Part shown: positions 9,711 to 21,958 of the stretch, piece after piece
How positions within the stretch are numbered: position 1 is the stretch's first letter
Layout: each line of letters opens with the position of its first letter
Position numbers and translations under genes: made by a program
Notes under the pieces: model-generated
Seen by the model: only the letters and a program-made list of their open reading frames with translations
What the model was told of the DNA's origin: nothing
Database searches by the model: none
Origin: Climacium dendroides
Taxonomy: Eukaryota; Streptophyta; Bryopsida; Hypnales; Climaciaceae
NCBI GenBank assembly: GCA_950106755.1
Contig: OX467090.1
Span: forward strand, 11,841,489-11,905,488
Direction: 5' to 3'
DNA: 64,000 bases

Positions 9711-11990
9711 ATGAAGTGGCGGCTAGGGTTTTGAAACCCTAAAAAGTGGCGGCTAAGGTTTTAAAACTCTAAAAAATGACGGCTAGGATTTCAAGATCCC
9801 CCCAAAACAACGGCTACGATTTTACAATTTTGAGCAATAATTTATTTATATTTTTTAGGTTGCCCAAATTTTTAGGGGACTACCCGGGAAAAAAATTCAA
9901 AAAAAATGTAAACTTACAAAAATGTGACTATAGAATATGACTGCATGTTGTCATATATGGAAAAATATGATTGACAAATATGACTGGTGTTCCCATAATA
10001 CATTCCCTACGGTTCCTTAAAAAGTATTTTGTCGTTCTCCATGCATGTATACTATACACCTATGAAGTACAAAGGCAAAATATGACTAGCAGTCACATTT
10101 GCAGTCATGTTTTTTCCCAATATTGTGGGATCCAAAAATATGACTGTGAGCAGTTGCCAGTCATCCTCAATCATATTTTTGCAGTCATAAAACACTTAAA
10201 TCCTAGTAGTGAACGCTGGAATCATGTTATGGCTAGTACAATTGTCAATCCAAATGACTTTTGTGCGGCCATGAACATCAGCTTGGAAAGCTCGAGGTTT
10301 GGCAAAGAATTCAGCAAAAAGGGCTTGGTCCATCCACCCTTTAGGCCTGCTCCTATAGCATACCCTTGGAATATTGTCTTCTAAGCCCCGAATAAGGTAA
10401 GTGTTGTTGGAATTGGTAAAAATGAGCATGGGGGCTTCAATCATTGATCGATGCCCCTTGGAGATTCTGATAAATGACCATGGTCATAGAGTCTCTACCG
10501 GAAACCACTTCGGCGTACTTGACACTCGTGTCCCCCCTAAATCCCACCGTTCAACCATTATTTAATTTCACAACAAAATGAGTATTGTCGATGTTTTCCA
10601 TGAGATTTTCATCAAAAACACTAGTTTGGAATCCCCTATGAAGTACACCTAGATGGTAAATTGTTGCTATTTTGATTTGCAGTTCATTTTCGGGACTACA
10701 AGCCAAGCATCCCCATTGTGACAACAACACAATGTTGTGTACATGCATAAATTGTTGAATCCAACTTGGGGTCAACTTTGACGTGAGTAGGACATTGTCT
10801 TTGGGATCACGAGATTGGATTGTATATATAGAGTTAGGATCCAGCAAGATGGACAAAGCCAACTCAATGAGCAATTTGGATGAGAATTTCACTCCAACTT
10901 TTCTAAATTGGTCAAATGCATCTAGGAGTTTAGGATAGATCCAAAGTACCCATTTAGATCGCTTGGCACCACGACCTAGACCTGCCTTTGTGTGAAATTG
11001 ATTACGCCCTCCCCGGCTCCTAGTGCATGCAATTGGTGAAGATGTGATATCTGCTTCTCCTTCATTGCAAAATTGTTGACGTTGAGCCTACCAACGAGAA
11101 GCCCGAACAAGGATGGCACTCTTTTGACCACGGAAATACTCTGGAAATGCATAAATTGTGCACATGTAGAGCCCGCGGATGCCATGCGCAACTTCATCTT
11201 GAACCATCCAGGTGATGACACGCTTGCGGATAGCAACAATGGAAACTTGTTGCAAGTGTTGAGGTGTGGAATTTCTTGGTGGTGGATCAACCATAGTGAG
11301 TCCTTGGATTGCCAAAGAAGAGATGAGTAAAAAAAAAGGGTCGACGGAGGGCGGAAGGGGGAAACTACGAATGGTGAGAGAATTCAAGTCTGGCGCAAGG
11401 CGGGAGCAGTGAAAGAATTCAAATCTAAATTTCCCGCCGAGTATACCCCCCCCCCCATAATTCGGAAGTTTAATCTAAATACAAGCTAATCGCAACAATG
11501 AAGTCTCACATCAAATGGAGCATCTGGACTGTTCCGACCATGGAGTAGAAGAGGATGCCTCACATACAAAGGACCAACAATAGTAACTGGATATTACAAT
11601 CGGAATTTCAATCTGGAGATTACAAGCTAACTGGAATGAGCTCAAATGCCAAACCGCAAAGGCAAGGGCGCGGACTGCCACAATCGTCTCCCGCAAGATT
11701 TGTGAATTCTGAGAAGCTCAAATAATCCCTTCAAGTGTGGCATTCATGAGTAGCAACTCCGTTCACAACACACAAATCCTGAAAACCGAAAGAGGGAGCT
11801 ACTTCCACCAAAAGTAGAAAAGGCCAGGGAAGGAGATGACAAAAGATGGAGGCGGCGCAGTCAAGTTTAACACTACACTAATTCCTCCAAAGTTGAGATT
11901 TAGTGTTGTATAGAGTAGGGTGGTAATTACACTAAATGTAATCCAACACTAAATATATTGTTTAGTGTAGTGTTCTATTGAGCACATTGA

Positions 11991-13174
11991 TTATACTATG
12001 ATTTGAAGTTTGTTGTTTTGTAAGGATCTATGATGAATTTGGAATTGGAAGAGTAAATATTTTTTAAATTTGTAACCTTTTTTGAATTTTTGAATTTTTG
12101 AATTTTTAAAATTTTATATTATTATTTAATAATTTGGTAGCATTGAAGTGATTCACAGCAACATCGAGCAACAATGGAGAATTAACCCATTAAAGACTGT
12201 GGTCTATTTGGAGGGCAGGTAACACATTTTCTATTCTTAGGCTAAAAATGGGGAAAAATTTCAAAAATTCAAAAAAGCTTATGAATTTAAGAATTCAAAA
12301 GTTTTAAAAAGATTGGTCAAAATTGGCACTTTTTCATTGGTAGCTAGAGTTTTAGAATGAATTTGGATACGGATGGAAGGGGATGGATGTGGGGAATCAT
12401 GAACCAAATGCATTGGGACAAGAATCAAGACAATTTGTGCTAGTATGCGGTTTGGGGATTAAAAAAACATACAAAATACTAGTTGAAAATATGAAAATTA
12501 GTATGAAAATCAATGCAGAATTTGTCATGCATTTATTGTGGAGCCCCAAACATTTACACCAATTCCATTGGTAGGATTAGATCTCCAGAATGCATCATGG
12601 GGATTGCAAAGTTTTCATAATTTTGTTTTCACAATTGAAATTATTGGGAATTTTGTAAGCCAAAAAGTACTCATGACCTATTGCCAATCTCTAAACTCTT
12701 CCAATTCCGATCATTCAAAAATTGCTTTCTAACTCGCTACTTCCTATTTTCTTGCTCACTATTTTGGGACATGTGCCATAATCTTTTAAGTTCCAACTTT
12801 GAAAAACACATTCCAAGTTTTTTCAACCTTGGTTGAAAATAGTACACCCTACAAGTTGGCTATGGGTAGTGGTTAACAGTGGGTGCCTCTATTGCAACAC
12901 ATTGATAAGGAATTTTATTAAAATTGCATATTTCATATGCCATTTTCAGATTGCGTGGTTTAAACCATAAACGTGACATTTAGGACATATATAGATTCAA
13001 ACAAATTGTAAAAGTACTAAAGTTGCGGAACAGTGCCATTTTAAAAAAATTCCCCATATTGCTCCTTCAATTGTCACAATCAATTTGCAATTGATTAATT
13101 ACACACATTCACAATAATTTGAGGTGTATTGAAACTTTAATGATATAGCTAGGATTTAATTAGGGTTGTGAATT
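11991..13174. other. Intergenic DNA, nothing recognised
   Basis: AT-rich sequence with short homopolymers and a GAATTTTT repeat near 12090-12110. The open frames at 12383-12732 show no family resemblance. Confidence 0.55.
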
Positions 13175-13441
13175 CTCTCACCAACCCTTATTTCCTCCCT
13201 TCCACTAAAAACACTCTGAATTGGAAAATAGTGCATGATTGTACCACTAAAAACACTTCATTTATTGATTTTGATCATTGATTGTTGAAGCAAGCAATGT
13301 GGGATTTTAGAATAGATTGAGTAGGAATTGGTTTGGATTCCAAACCATAGTCTCAATGATCATAATCAATAAATGGAGCGGTTTATTGGTACATACACAA
13401 TTGTATGTCTCATGCGGAGGTTTTTAGTGGGATGGTGAGAG
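13175..13441. mobile_element. Foldback MITE, ~265 bp
   Basis: The outer ends pair as CTCTCACCA and its complement TGGTGAGAG. Further in, CCACTAAAAAC pairs with GTTTTTAGTGG, and TTTATTGATTTTGATCATTG pairs with CAATGATCATAATCAATAAA. Most of the element would therefore fold on itself. It has no coding capacity and no clear target duplication. Confidence 0.6.
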
Positions 13442-15360
13442 TACATAATTAGTTACCACCTATTTCATTTTTCATTCTACATACATTTTTTTGGATGAAT
13501 AGTCGAAGTCAATATTGTATCCTAATTTATTGATTAGTCAAGGTATATATGAAATGATGCATTAATGTTTCAAGTACATTTGTTCACAATTAGATGTCAT
13601 ATTTGTTGTTTCAATTAGAAGATGGAATCTCATAGGACCACATTGCATGATTTCAAAATGAAGTTCTATTTTTCACCAAATAAAAGTAGTCTTTTTTTGC
13701 CAATTTTTTTTCATTTCTATGTAAAATGTAGATGTAGTCACCAAATTTGAATGAAAAAAATACATGAATGTAATTAAAAAGTGTTTTTTGGTTAAAAAGA
13801 TGGATGGACACACAAGGCATTTTGCATTAAGGTGAAACACCCAAAAATGTCAAAATAAGCAATTCATCATAGTTGGAGGTACCATTTTCTATACTAAAAA
13901 AACACAATTTGGTAGTATTAGCAATTAAAAATATGAATCCTCAAAAAAATATTATTTTTTTGATAAGACATGTAAATACTAAGAATTTCCTAAGTGAAAT
14001 TCCCTAGGCCAATAAAACCATCACATAGCTTGGTCATAATACTAAAATCTAGATAATTAGTTGTTAACCAATCACAAATTCAATATGAAAATCAAAGAAA
14101 AATAGTAGTTAGTAACATTTGAAAAATATCCCAAACATGTACTAATCTTAATCCCTTTAATGTCCAAGCTATTTTTTTCTCTTAAGAAAGGCATTTTGGA
14201 CCTTTTTTTTTTTAAACACATGAATAATTTCCATTGATAAGGGAAAAAAATACACAAAACTACATAGGACAAGTCCTCAATGGGAAATATTTTGGAATTT
14301 TCAAAAACTAAAAAGCAAACAACATAGGCACCAACTCAAAGTTTTAGTTGAAAGCACCTATTTTAGGGTGAGCCATTTTCTAGCTCATCTTGAGATGGGA
14401 TCTCTCACCGAAGAACATTTTGGACCTTTTTAGAACACAAGTTTTGACACTGATAAAAAGAAAAAAGTTGAATGGAAATTATAATTGTATGATCTTGGAT
14501 TTCAAGGCTTGGAGATGGGGTACCAAAAAAATTAGAATGATTAGCCGCATGGATGTAGAACTTTTTAGGATTGTGAATGGGTAAAGATTTTTTTTTAAAT
14601 TGCATCTATCCAAAAATTCAGATGCCAAAATGATAAGCTTTATGTTCTCATAGTTTTGATTGAAAAATTAAATAATTTCCCTCCCTTGTCGATCATATCA
14701 ACTTCATAAATGATTTTGCATTGCAAATGCCTAAGAAGGAAATTTTTAATACCAATTTATGGAAAAATAATACTTTGTACAAAGAAAATTTCAACAATGG
14801 ATCAATTTCAAAGTGCATGTATAATAAAATGTTGTGATTGAAACCAATGATAATACCCATCTAAAATTTTTTAAATGACAATGTACCATTAATTAGGGCA
14901 TCCCTAGCCCAAGGTAGGTGTTAATCAACTTCAAGAATGGATTCACATGATGCCCTAATATCCAATGATGTGAAAATCTTGATGCCCAAAAGGTTTTCAT
15001 TGGTGGAATTCTAACTAAGTTTAGAATTCTAACTTTTGGCAAAAAAGGTTCCTTCATTTTATTGTAGATCTTGATTTTCAACCAATTGCCCAATTACTTG
15101 ACATGGCTAACTCTCATAGGATACTAAGGCTCACTTTTCACTTAGTTCAATATGGGAACAATTTAGGGTTTAGGTAATTGGGGATAAGCCTATGAATTTT
15201 TCAAGTACCAACTATCCAATTAATATTTATTACTATTTTTTTTTGCAAATGTTTTCAAATTGAGACTAGTCCTTTTCACCAATTCTACTAGCTAACTTTG
15301 AACTAAGTTAGTTGTCAACCTTTTTTCCAAACACTGGTGAAGAGTCAATGCTCATTAATC
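13442..15360. other. AT-rich intergenic DNA
   Basis: Almost 2 kb of low-GC sequence without a supported gene, RNA or element boundary. Confidence 0.5.
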
Positions 15361-15470
15361 CTACTCCAATTTGTTCCTCTCAAAAATAATATGTGGTTTC
15401 TCATGGGAAACTCTATAGGAGTACTTACCATAGAATGGTTTATTATTTTGAGACAAAGGAAGTTGTAACA
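15361..15470. mobile_element. Short Stowaway-like MITE
   Basis: The ends resemble TACTCC...TCTCAAAAATAAT and the complement ATTATTTTGAGACAAAGGAAG. They enclose the core GGTTTCTCATGGGAAACTC then TATAGGAGTAC. The same core recurs at 16180 and 48947, so it is one of three members of a small family. Confidence 0.55.
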
Positions 15471-15589
15471 TAGTTGTCAATTTTCACCCAAAAACATTGG
15501 TGAAGAATCAATGCTCCTAAATCCTACTTCCATTCCATCTATAAAGGAGGCAACCCATTTTGACCACTTAGGCAAATACACATACCTAC

Positions 15590-15770
15590 AGGGCCATTGA
15601 GACTCTCGTGGCCAATCATAATGCACCACAATTGCGTTGGGAACTGTGCCATAATTTATCACTACTCAGCTCTTTCTACACAAAAAGAGAATGTCTTACA
15701 TTGCCAAAATGGTATGTGTGTGTGATCAAGAATGGTTTAAGGTGGAGGTATCCTTTTTTGATCAAGTACC
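15590..15770 (+). repeat. Dispersed repeat, copy 1
   Basis: Contains GAGACTCTCGTGGCCAATCA, then TAATGCACCACAATTGCG and further shared words. A diverged copy lies in opposite orientation at about 33840-33990. Similarity is roughly three quarters by eye over 150 bp. The element class is unknown. Confidence 0.6.
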
Positions 15771-16135
15771 CATGTGCAACTTGTAGGATGTTCTATTTTC
15801 CACTAAAGCTGGGTTTAATTTCCAGCCAAGCCTTTGGAATGCATTCCAACCAATACAATTATGAGACATGCTCCAAAGTGGTGAGCATGAAAGTAAGTAG
15901 TGAGTAAGAAAGTAATTTGGCTATGATCAAAATCAAAAGTGTCTAGTGATTGTCTACAGATCCAAAATACTTTTTGCCTCCCAAAATTCACAGTAATTTT
16001 AGTTCAAGCGATAAAATTACCAATTTTTTTTGCAATCCCCGTCATTTCTATCAATGCACCTTTGAAAAGTTTGCCTTGCCTTGTAACATTCCAGACCATG
16101 TCCAAAATTGCTTATTTGATCAATAAAGGATACCT

Positions 16136-16245
16136 TCACCTTCCCTCCCATACGTCTCAAAATAAATCCATGGTTTCTCATGGAAACCCCCATGAGAGCA
16201 CTTCCTATAGAGTTGATTTCATTATTTAAGGGACAAGAGGGAGAA
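16136..16245. mobile_element. Short Stowaway-like MITE
   Basis: The left end contains CCCTCCCATACGTCTCAAAA then TAAATCCATGG. The right end contains ATTATTTAAGGGACAAGAGG then GAG. It is related in ends and core (GGTTTCTCATGGAAACC) to the copies at 15361 and 48915. Confidence 0.5.
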
Positions 16246-16439
16246 ACATCCTCCTCCTCTTCTTAAGTTAAGGTAAACTACCCCATCATAGATAAAATGG
16301 GAGCAAGCCCATTGTGAATTGAATTATAACAGTGGTGTACATTTCAAAACTTGAAAGTACACCACCATTACAATTTTTCCCACAACGTACTTGCCCTCGT
16401 TTCGTCCGTAATGAGATAATTTACCTTACCTCACCACAC

Positions 16440-17100
16440 CACCCACTCTCTTGCACAATAATTCAAATTTCTTCCATCCGCAACTACCCGTAATAAGTTA
16501 GTCGGTCGTCGTCGTCGTCGTCGTCCTCGCCTTTTCGTCCTTGTTCCCTGCTTTTTGGCAGCGAAATAATAAAAAGCGCTCCGTTTGTTTCGAGAGGAGG
16601 AAAAAAAGAATGAATAATAAAAGTGGGGCGTTGCGTTGCGTCACCCCAAAATTGAGATGATGTATGTTGCCATCACCCGACGGACGGACGACGGGACGGA
16701 CGGAGGAACGAAGGACCCGAATTTTTTGTCGTGAGCAGAGACATGTGCCAACGTGTGTTTGGAATGGGCTCTCCTCCCCCTTTCTGCACCCGAAACTCAA
16801 GTGCCTCTGTCACAGGCAATATCCATGTGCCCCCGCACCATATTATATTTAGCGTGTCTGACTTAAATTAAATTCAGTGGACGTACAAGTGGTTTGTCAT
16901 CATCGCCCAAAAAAACTCCCGGAGCCCCCGGAACCCCCGAATAAAAAGTCAGATTATCATCATCAGAGGCTCCAGTTTTTATTCCTGACTCACGTAATTG
17001 TCAACGAGGGGCCTGCCGCTGTACTAATTAATTTATTCCTTTCTGGGTTTTTTAAGCCTTTCAATCAAAATTGGAATTGGGTTTTAAAAAAATAGGAAGC
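16440..17100. other. GC-rich island with microsatellites, no gene recognised
   Basis: GC content rises sharply. There is a GTC triplet run (about 16503-16526) and a GACGGACGG-type repeat (about 16679-16705), plus CpG-rich sequence. This looks like a promoter or leader region, but no start codon with a convincing downstream gene was found on either strand. It may belong to a non-coding transcript or a decayed gene. Confidence 0.4.
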
Positions 17101-17104
17101 AAGT

Positions 17105-17136
17105 TGGGTGGGGTGGGATGGGGTGGGATGGGGGGT
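17105..17136 (+). other. Potential G-quadruplex tract
   Basis: Six consecutive runs of 3-6 G separated by one or two bases (GGGTGGGGTGGGATGGGG and onward). This meets the usual G4 pattern on the plus strand. Confidence 0.7.
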
Positions 17137-17139
17137 TGA

Positions 17140-19189
17140 GTGAAGAATGTTTTTTGGGTTTTTTGGGGTTTTTTTGGGTTTTTTAAGGTTGGAAAAGGGT
17201 ATCCAGTTTTTTACTTGATTCTGGGGGAAACAAGGGAATTTTCATCCAGTTCTTTGGGCATATAACATTCTTGAAGGGTTTGGGGGATCCCAAGGATTTT
17301 TGACGGCATTCATTCAGGGGACCCATTTCCTAAGGGGGGAGCTGCAATTCATGTTCCTTGCTTTGGGGGACCCCTCATAGAATATAAAAATGGAATTCTT
17401 TCTTTCTATTGATTTAAGGGGAAAAAAACCCTTGAAGTCAAAGTGATCCTTGTATTATAGTGGAAAAGGTGGTTTATGGGCACCAAGGAATAGGGGCTGT
17501 CTTAAAGCCCAAGTTGGCATTAGGTTGTTTGGTGTCAAATTGGTGGGCCTTGTGTACCATGCTCTATAACTATTCTTTGGTGTCCCCCAAGACCGCCATT
17601 CTACTAGTGTTAGAATTCACAAGGTACATGTTAGAACCTTTTGTGTAGGAGTACTTTTGTTTTTCCTTTCTTGCATGCGGTTGAAATGTTTTTATACAAC
17701 TAAAGGTGTAGGACAAAATATCACGAGGTTCAAGAATGTTATGTTGTCTCAAAAAGAAAGAAATAACTTAAATTTTTTTCATGTAGGAAGGATTGGAAGA
17801 TAAAGAAGGAGAATTGTTTATAATAGAAATATGAAAAGTCATGGTGTACTGGCTTGGTTGTGGTCCCTTGTTGTAATCTCTCTTTGGCTTACATTGAAGA
17901 CATGTTGATTTGGGAGGTGGGATTGCATTTGAATTCTTCTTCACCTTCACATTTTTCTTTTTGCAATTGGAATAGCAACAACTCATAGTTGCATACAATG
18001 TAGTTTTCTTCTTCTTCTGCAAGTTGGAATATTGGTCTCATCTAGGTTGCAACTAGTTCCAAGCCCAAATAAGGGGCCCATAGGCTTTTGCACCTTAATG
18101 GTTGCTAAAATTTGTTTGGTCTTTAGTTATTTTGAGCCTTTGTTGTATTGGGATCTAAAAATCAAAGACTTAGATAATAACTTTAGTCCCATTAAATCCA
18201 TGCCTCAAACTAGTTGAATTCACTTAAAATGTCTCCAAATCCCTCAAGTGATTCTTGGGATTTTAGATAGGTTCATGTGGACCTCAATTTTTGACATGAT
18301 TTTTAAAAAAACAACTTAAAGATAAAAAGATACATAAGTTATATGTGAATATAATTTTTTTATTTCCATTGGTGCCTAAGAGGAAAAGTTACAACACTCT
18401 AAGTTCAAAAGGCAATTTGCATAGTACCAAAAAAATCTCAATAAATTTTTTAAATTTATTTTCTATAGAATATATTTTTGTCTTTATGGATTTTGATAGC
18501 TATGATTTAGTCCATTTGAATTAGTGATGTAAATGCTAAGGAATTTTTTGTTTGAGGGGCAATTATTGCATCTTTTTGAGTATCTACATGAAGGTTCATT
18601 TTGGCATAAGTTTGGTCATTTTTGTAAAATATTTACCACGATTCACACCATTAGAGTTAGAGTGTTCAAATTCCATCTTTTAAACTACTAACAATAAAAA
18701 AATTTCCTAACAATTTACTAACCTACTTCTACTTAACAATTTACTAAAGAATGAAAATCAAGTTTTATTGTTTGAATTTTTTTCACACACTCTCAACTCA
18801 ATTCTTCAAAATTAGAAATAGTTCAAAAATAGTAGTGCAAAAATTTCAAGTTACAAACTTAAGAATCAAAGTCTTATAATTTAGTTATGCAAAGTGCAAA
18901 AAAACTTGTTTTCTTCATTTTATCTTACAATCTATCTTGACAAAGTTTTTGAAATTTCTTCCACACATTTTTATAGTAGTTTAGTGCAAAATGAACAATT
19001 TTTATAGTTTTTGCTCTTTGCAATAGAAATAGTAGTTTTGAGTGTTCTTTCATGAAAAGGCTTTGAACTTTAGGAGTTAAAATATAAAAATACACAATCA
19101 AACTCACCATGACTTTTCAAATACTTTAATTTAAAATTAAGAATATTGAAAATTTTAATTCTACTAAAGAGCTTGAGGTTGAAAATACT
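17140..19189. other. Intergenic DNA
   Basis: G/T-rich for the first 300 bp (17140-17450) and AT-rich after that. Open frames such as 17768-18022 minus are low-complexity. No supported gene. Confidence 0.45.
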
Positions 19190-19660
19190 ATCCATCCATT
19201 AAAATAGATTGTTTTGTCCTGTTTTGTTTTGTTTTGTTTTGTTTGTTTGATATGGTGAGATCTAAACCATGTGTCTTCCAATTGCGTCTTTGGTTTTGTT
19301 GGAAAGCCCTCAAGAAGGAGAGGTGCATGGGCTTGGTTTTGTGGCATTCTGACCTATGATGTGAAAGTTATTGAACTTCAAATTTTTTATGAATTAAAAA
19401 AATAAAAAAAATAACTTTTACTTTGGCAATTACTATGGCAATGTAGTATATTGGATTATGGAAATTCATTATCTATCCATTAAGATAAGTTGTTTATTTG
19501 TTTTGTTTGTTACATTAAAATCTCTTTGACCATGCATCCCCCAGTCGCATGATTGGTACCATTGGAAAGCTCTTGGCAAAGAGGGGTGCACATGCTTTGT
19601 TTTGTGGTGTTCCAACTCATGGTGTGAAAGTTATTGATGTTTGAAGTTTTTAGAAATTAG
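19190..19660. repeat. Diverged tandem duplication, ~290 bp period
   Basis: The segment from CCATCCATTAAAATAGATTG through GTTTTGTGGCATTC and GTGTGAAAGTTATTGA-like words appears twice: about 19190-19390 and about 19479-19660. Both contain a GTTTTGTTTG run, a TGGAAAGC word and GGTGCA followed by a GCTTTGTTTTGTGG-like word. Confidence 0.65.
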
Positions 19661-20566
19661 AAATTTATTTTTACTTTTAGTTTGACTGTGGCAACAACAC
19701 AAGGCACACTAATATGAATTATATAATACAAATTTACATACTTTGTTTTGAATAAAAATTCATATATGTTGGATTTTGTACTAAATCTCTACAAATATAA
19801 TTATTTTTAAATAATTATTAATAGTGTAGAAATTATTTTTTTCCAAGAGGTACAAATTTAGAGAATATATAATATAAAATTCAAAAAAATTTATAACAAA
19901 AGAGTTGACAAATGACAATCACTGGTCTTTGGAGACTTATACTCCAATTTTAACAAGGATTTTGGGGTTGATTTCTTGCAAAGTGGTTATGCTTATTATT
20001 TTTGCTTGAAGAAGTTGGATGTTTTATATCTTTGAATGTTTGATTGCCTTTGCCTCTTCAACCTTTATTTATTTCTTAGTTTGGTGATTAAACAATGATC
20101 TATCAAGGTTTAGATCCAAACCAGGATCAAAGTAAAAATTTAAAATGATTGAATTTAGACTTTGCAATGGGGATCATGAAAATTAAAAACAAAAAACAAA
20201 AACAAGTTTGTCAATCCTTTTGAGATTAATAACCAATTACATTTCACATCCATTTATAATTTTAAATTCTTGAAGTTAAAAAGAAAACTAGAATTTTTTG
20301 AAATTGAACTTCTATGGATTTATGATAAATGAACAGTTTTTCTTTGTGAATTTATTATATATATGCTCATTGACTTATGAAAATAATAATTGACAAAAGC
20401 TTCAATACTTTGAGTGATACTTATAAAATCTTTTCTACTATATATCCTCCTTATGCATGGCTTGCAGTAATGGAATTTGTAGGTAGGCCCAATTTGAAGA
20501 ACATTCTTCAAAAAGTATTGTTGAAAGTAGACATCTATTAGGTGGCCATTCATTGTACCTCTCTTA

Positions 20567-20629
20567 GTGTAAAGTCTCAACACCATGCATTAAGGGAGGT
20601 GTAAAGTCTCAACACCATGCATTAAGGGA
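20567..20629. repeat. 32 bp unit, two tandem copies
   Basis: GTGTAAAGTCTCAACACCAT then GCATTAAGGGAGG is repeated immediately (20567 and 20599) with one change. No function inferred. Confidence 0.85.
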
Positions 20630-21010
20630 AGTTCTACCCGTACATCATTTAGAATTTTCCATAGAGCATATTGACATTCTTACCATTTGAAAGTGGCAAT
20701 AGAAATTTTAAACATCTTAAATTTGTTTATTTTTGTTGATGACTCAGTTGATAAGAACACAGAATAATGTATAGAATACATGCTCCAACCACTAAAAAGA
20801 CTACATAATAAGTGAACTACCTATTGAAACTTTGGACAAGTTTCTGAAAAGTCAGTTTTGAATGAATATTTCTGAAATTATGACACAAGGTGCAGACATG
20901 TACCTCCTTTGCCGGAGAATGTAATTTCCAATTGGTGTCTTCATCAAAATGCATGTTCCTTGAGGCTTTCAAGCCCAAGTGGGCAATGCGTGCACAAACC
21001 TTCTACTTCT

Positions 21011-21050
21011 TGCATCACATATACCTTGCATGCATCACATATACCTTGCA
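21011..21050. repeat. 20 bp exact tandem duplication
   Basis: TGCATCACATATACCTTGCA occurs twice back to back. Confidence 0.9.
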
Positions 21051-21417
21051 GACTTAGAGCCTACTCACTTTTCAAAGATTGTAAAAAATTTATGGATCCT
21101 CTACCTTTAAGTGCTATTATCTTGCAATCATTGCACACAAAATTTCCCCAAAAAATTCTACACATCTCTTTAGTAATCTAGTACAGCTTCAAAGCGGTTC
21201 AATCACAAAACAATATCAGTTCGTATTTTTATCTACTCCTTGAAAAGTGGCAGTTTTGACAATTTCTGTCCCCCTCCTACTTTGATTTTAATAGCAATTT
21301 TTTGCTTTAAAAAAAAAAATCCTTGAGAAAATGCCTGATTTGAAGGGAAATCTTTACTATTTATCAAGTTTTCATCATCGTTTTCATCTATTCACTGTTC
21401 TTCCTTGTCCTTCCTTG

Positions 21418-21958
21418 ATGTGGTACATCACCTTTTTTCAACAAAAAAAAATGATTTACAACTCACTTTCCATTCCAAAAATCGGTACCCCCAAAAAATG
21501 CCTGCAGAGAACAAAACTGGGGTGAATTTCTTGTGACCCCCTCCACTTAAAACCCCATAAACCAGGATATTCAGCAGCTGTTGATGTAGTACATCACCTT
21601 TTTTGACTTAAAAAAATGATTTACAACTCACTTTCCATTCCAAAAATTGGTACCCCAAAAAACAAATGCCTGCAGAGAACAAAACTGGGGTGAATTTCTT
21701 GTGACCCCCTCCACTTAAAACCCCATAAACCAGGATATTCAGCAGCTGCTGATGTAGTACATCACCTTTTTTGACTTAAAAAAATAATTTACAACTCACT
21801 TTCCATTTTGACTTAAAAAATGATTTACAACTCACTTTCCATTCCAAAAATCGGTACCCCAAAAAACAAATGCCTGCAGAGAACAAAATTGGGGCAAATT
21901 CCTTGTGACACCCTCCCCACTTATAAACCCGGTAAACCAGGATATATTCAGCAGCTGC
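21418..21958. repeat. Tandem array, ~167 bp unit, 3.3 copies
   Basis: Units start GATGTAGTACATCACC at 21418, 21583 and 21751. They share AACTCACTTTCCATTCC, TGCCTGCAGAGAACAAAA and ACCAGGATATTCAGCAGCTG. A partial duplication of the TTGACTTAAAAAATGATTTA segment at about 21808 starts a further copy. Copies 2 and 3 are almost identical, so expansion is recent. Short frames here are repeat-encoded. Confidence 0.9.

Larger units (their letters stand above)
8088..10211. mobile_element. Complete non-autonomous CACTA (CMC/En-Spm) element, 2124 bp
   Basis: It begins CACTACAAGAAAATGAATG and ends in the complement of CACTACTAGGATTTAAGTG. Both ends continue TTTTATGACTG, giving TIRs of about 30 bp. It is flanked by a perfect 3 bp target duplication AAC (8085-8087 and 10212-10214). 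CACTA ends plus a 3 bp duplication are diagnostic for the superfamily. Subterminal ATGACTG and GAGTCATAT motifs are dense on both sides, as expected of transposase-binding repeats. There is no transposase, so it would depend on an autonomous partner. It lies inside an older DDE transposase gene. A minus-strand frame at 9088-9300 is repeat-encoded and not a gene. Confidence 0.93.
7650..11294 (-). pseudogene. DDE-type transposase pseudogene, split by CACTA element
   Basis: Read on the minus strand, the fragments give a transposase-like order. First comes a start region (from 11294) beginning MVDPPPRN. Then about 10892-10551 has IDNTHFVVKLNNG, about 10444-10250 has RPKGWMDQALFAEFF then VIWIDNCTSHN, and after a 2.1 kb interruption come CSTHLYQPT and a tail with NMSYARKAIIRSC. 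The order of acidic residue, KGWM, DNC.SH and THL.QP resembles the DDE_1 (pogo/Tigger/jerky-like) integrase fold. The reading frame changes between fragments, and several in-frame stops occur after TNTFMI, so it is inactive. Removing the CACTA element and one AAC copy restores continuous similarity across the insertion point, which dates the CACTA insertion after the transposase arrived. The superfamily label is inference. Confidence 0.65.
7377..11990. mobile_element. Decayed DDE DNA transposon with internal CACTA insertion
   Basis: Both sides of the dead transposase carry arrays of the motif ACACTAAA or its complement TTTAGTGT. On the left they lie at about 7380-7495, on the right at about 11860-11970, and the outermost copies face each other in inverted orientation. 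This suggests a transposon with subterminal repeats, about 2.5 kb once the 2.1 kb CACTA insertion is removed. The exact termini and target duplication could not be fixed by eye, so the limits are approximate. A run of about 13 C lies near 11445. Confidence 0.45.
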
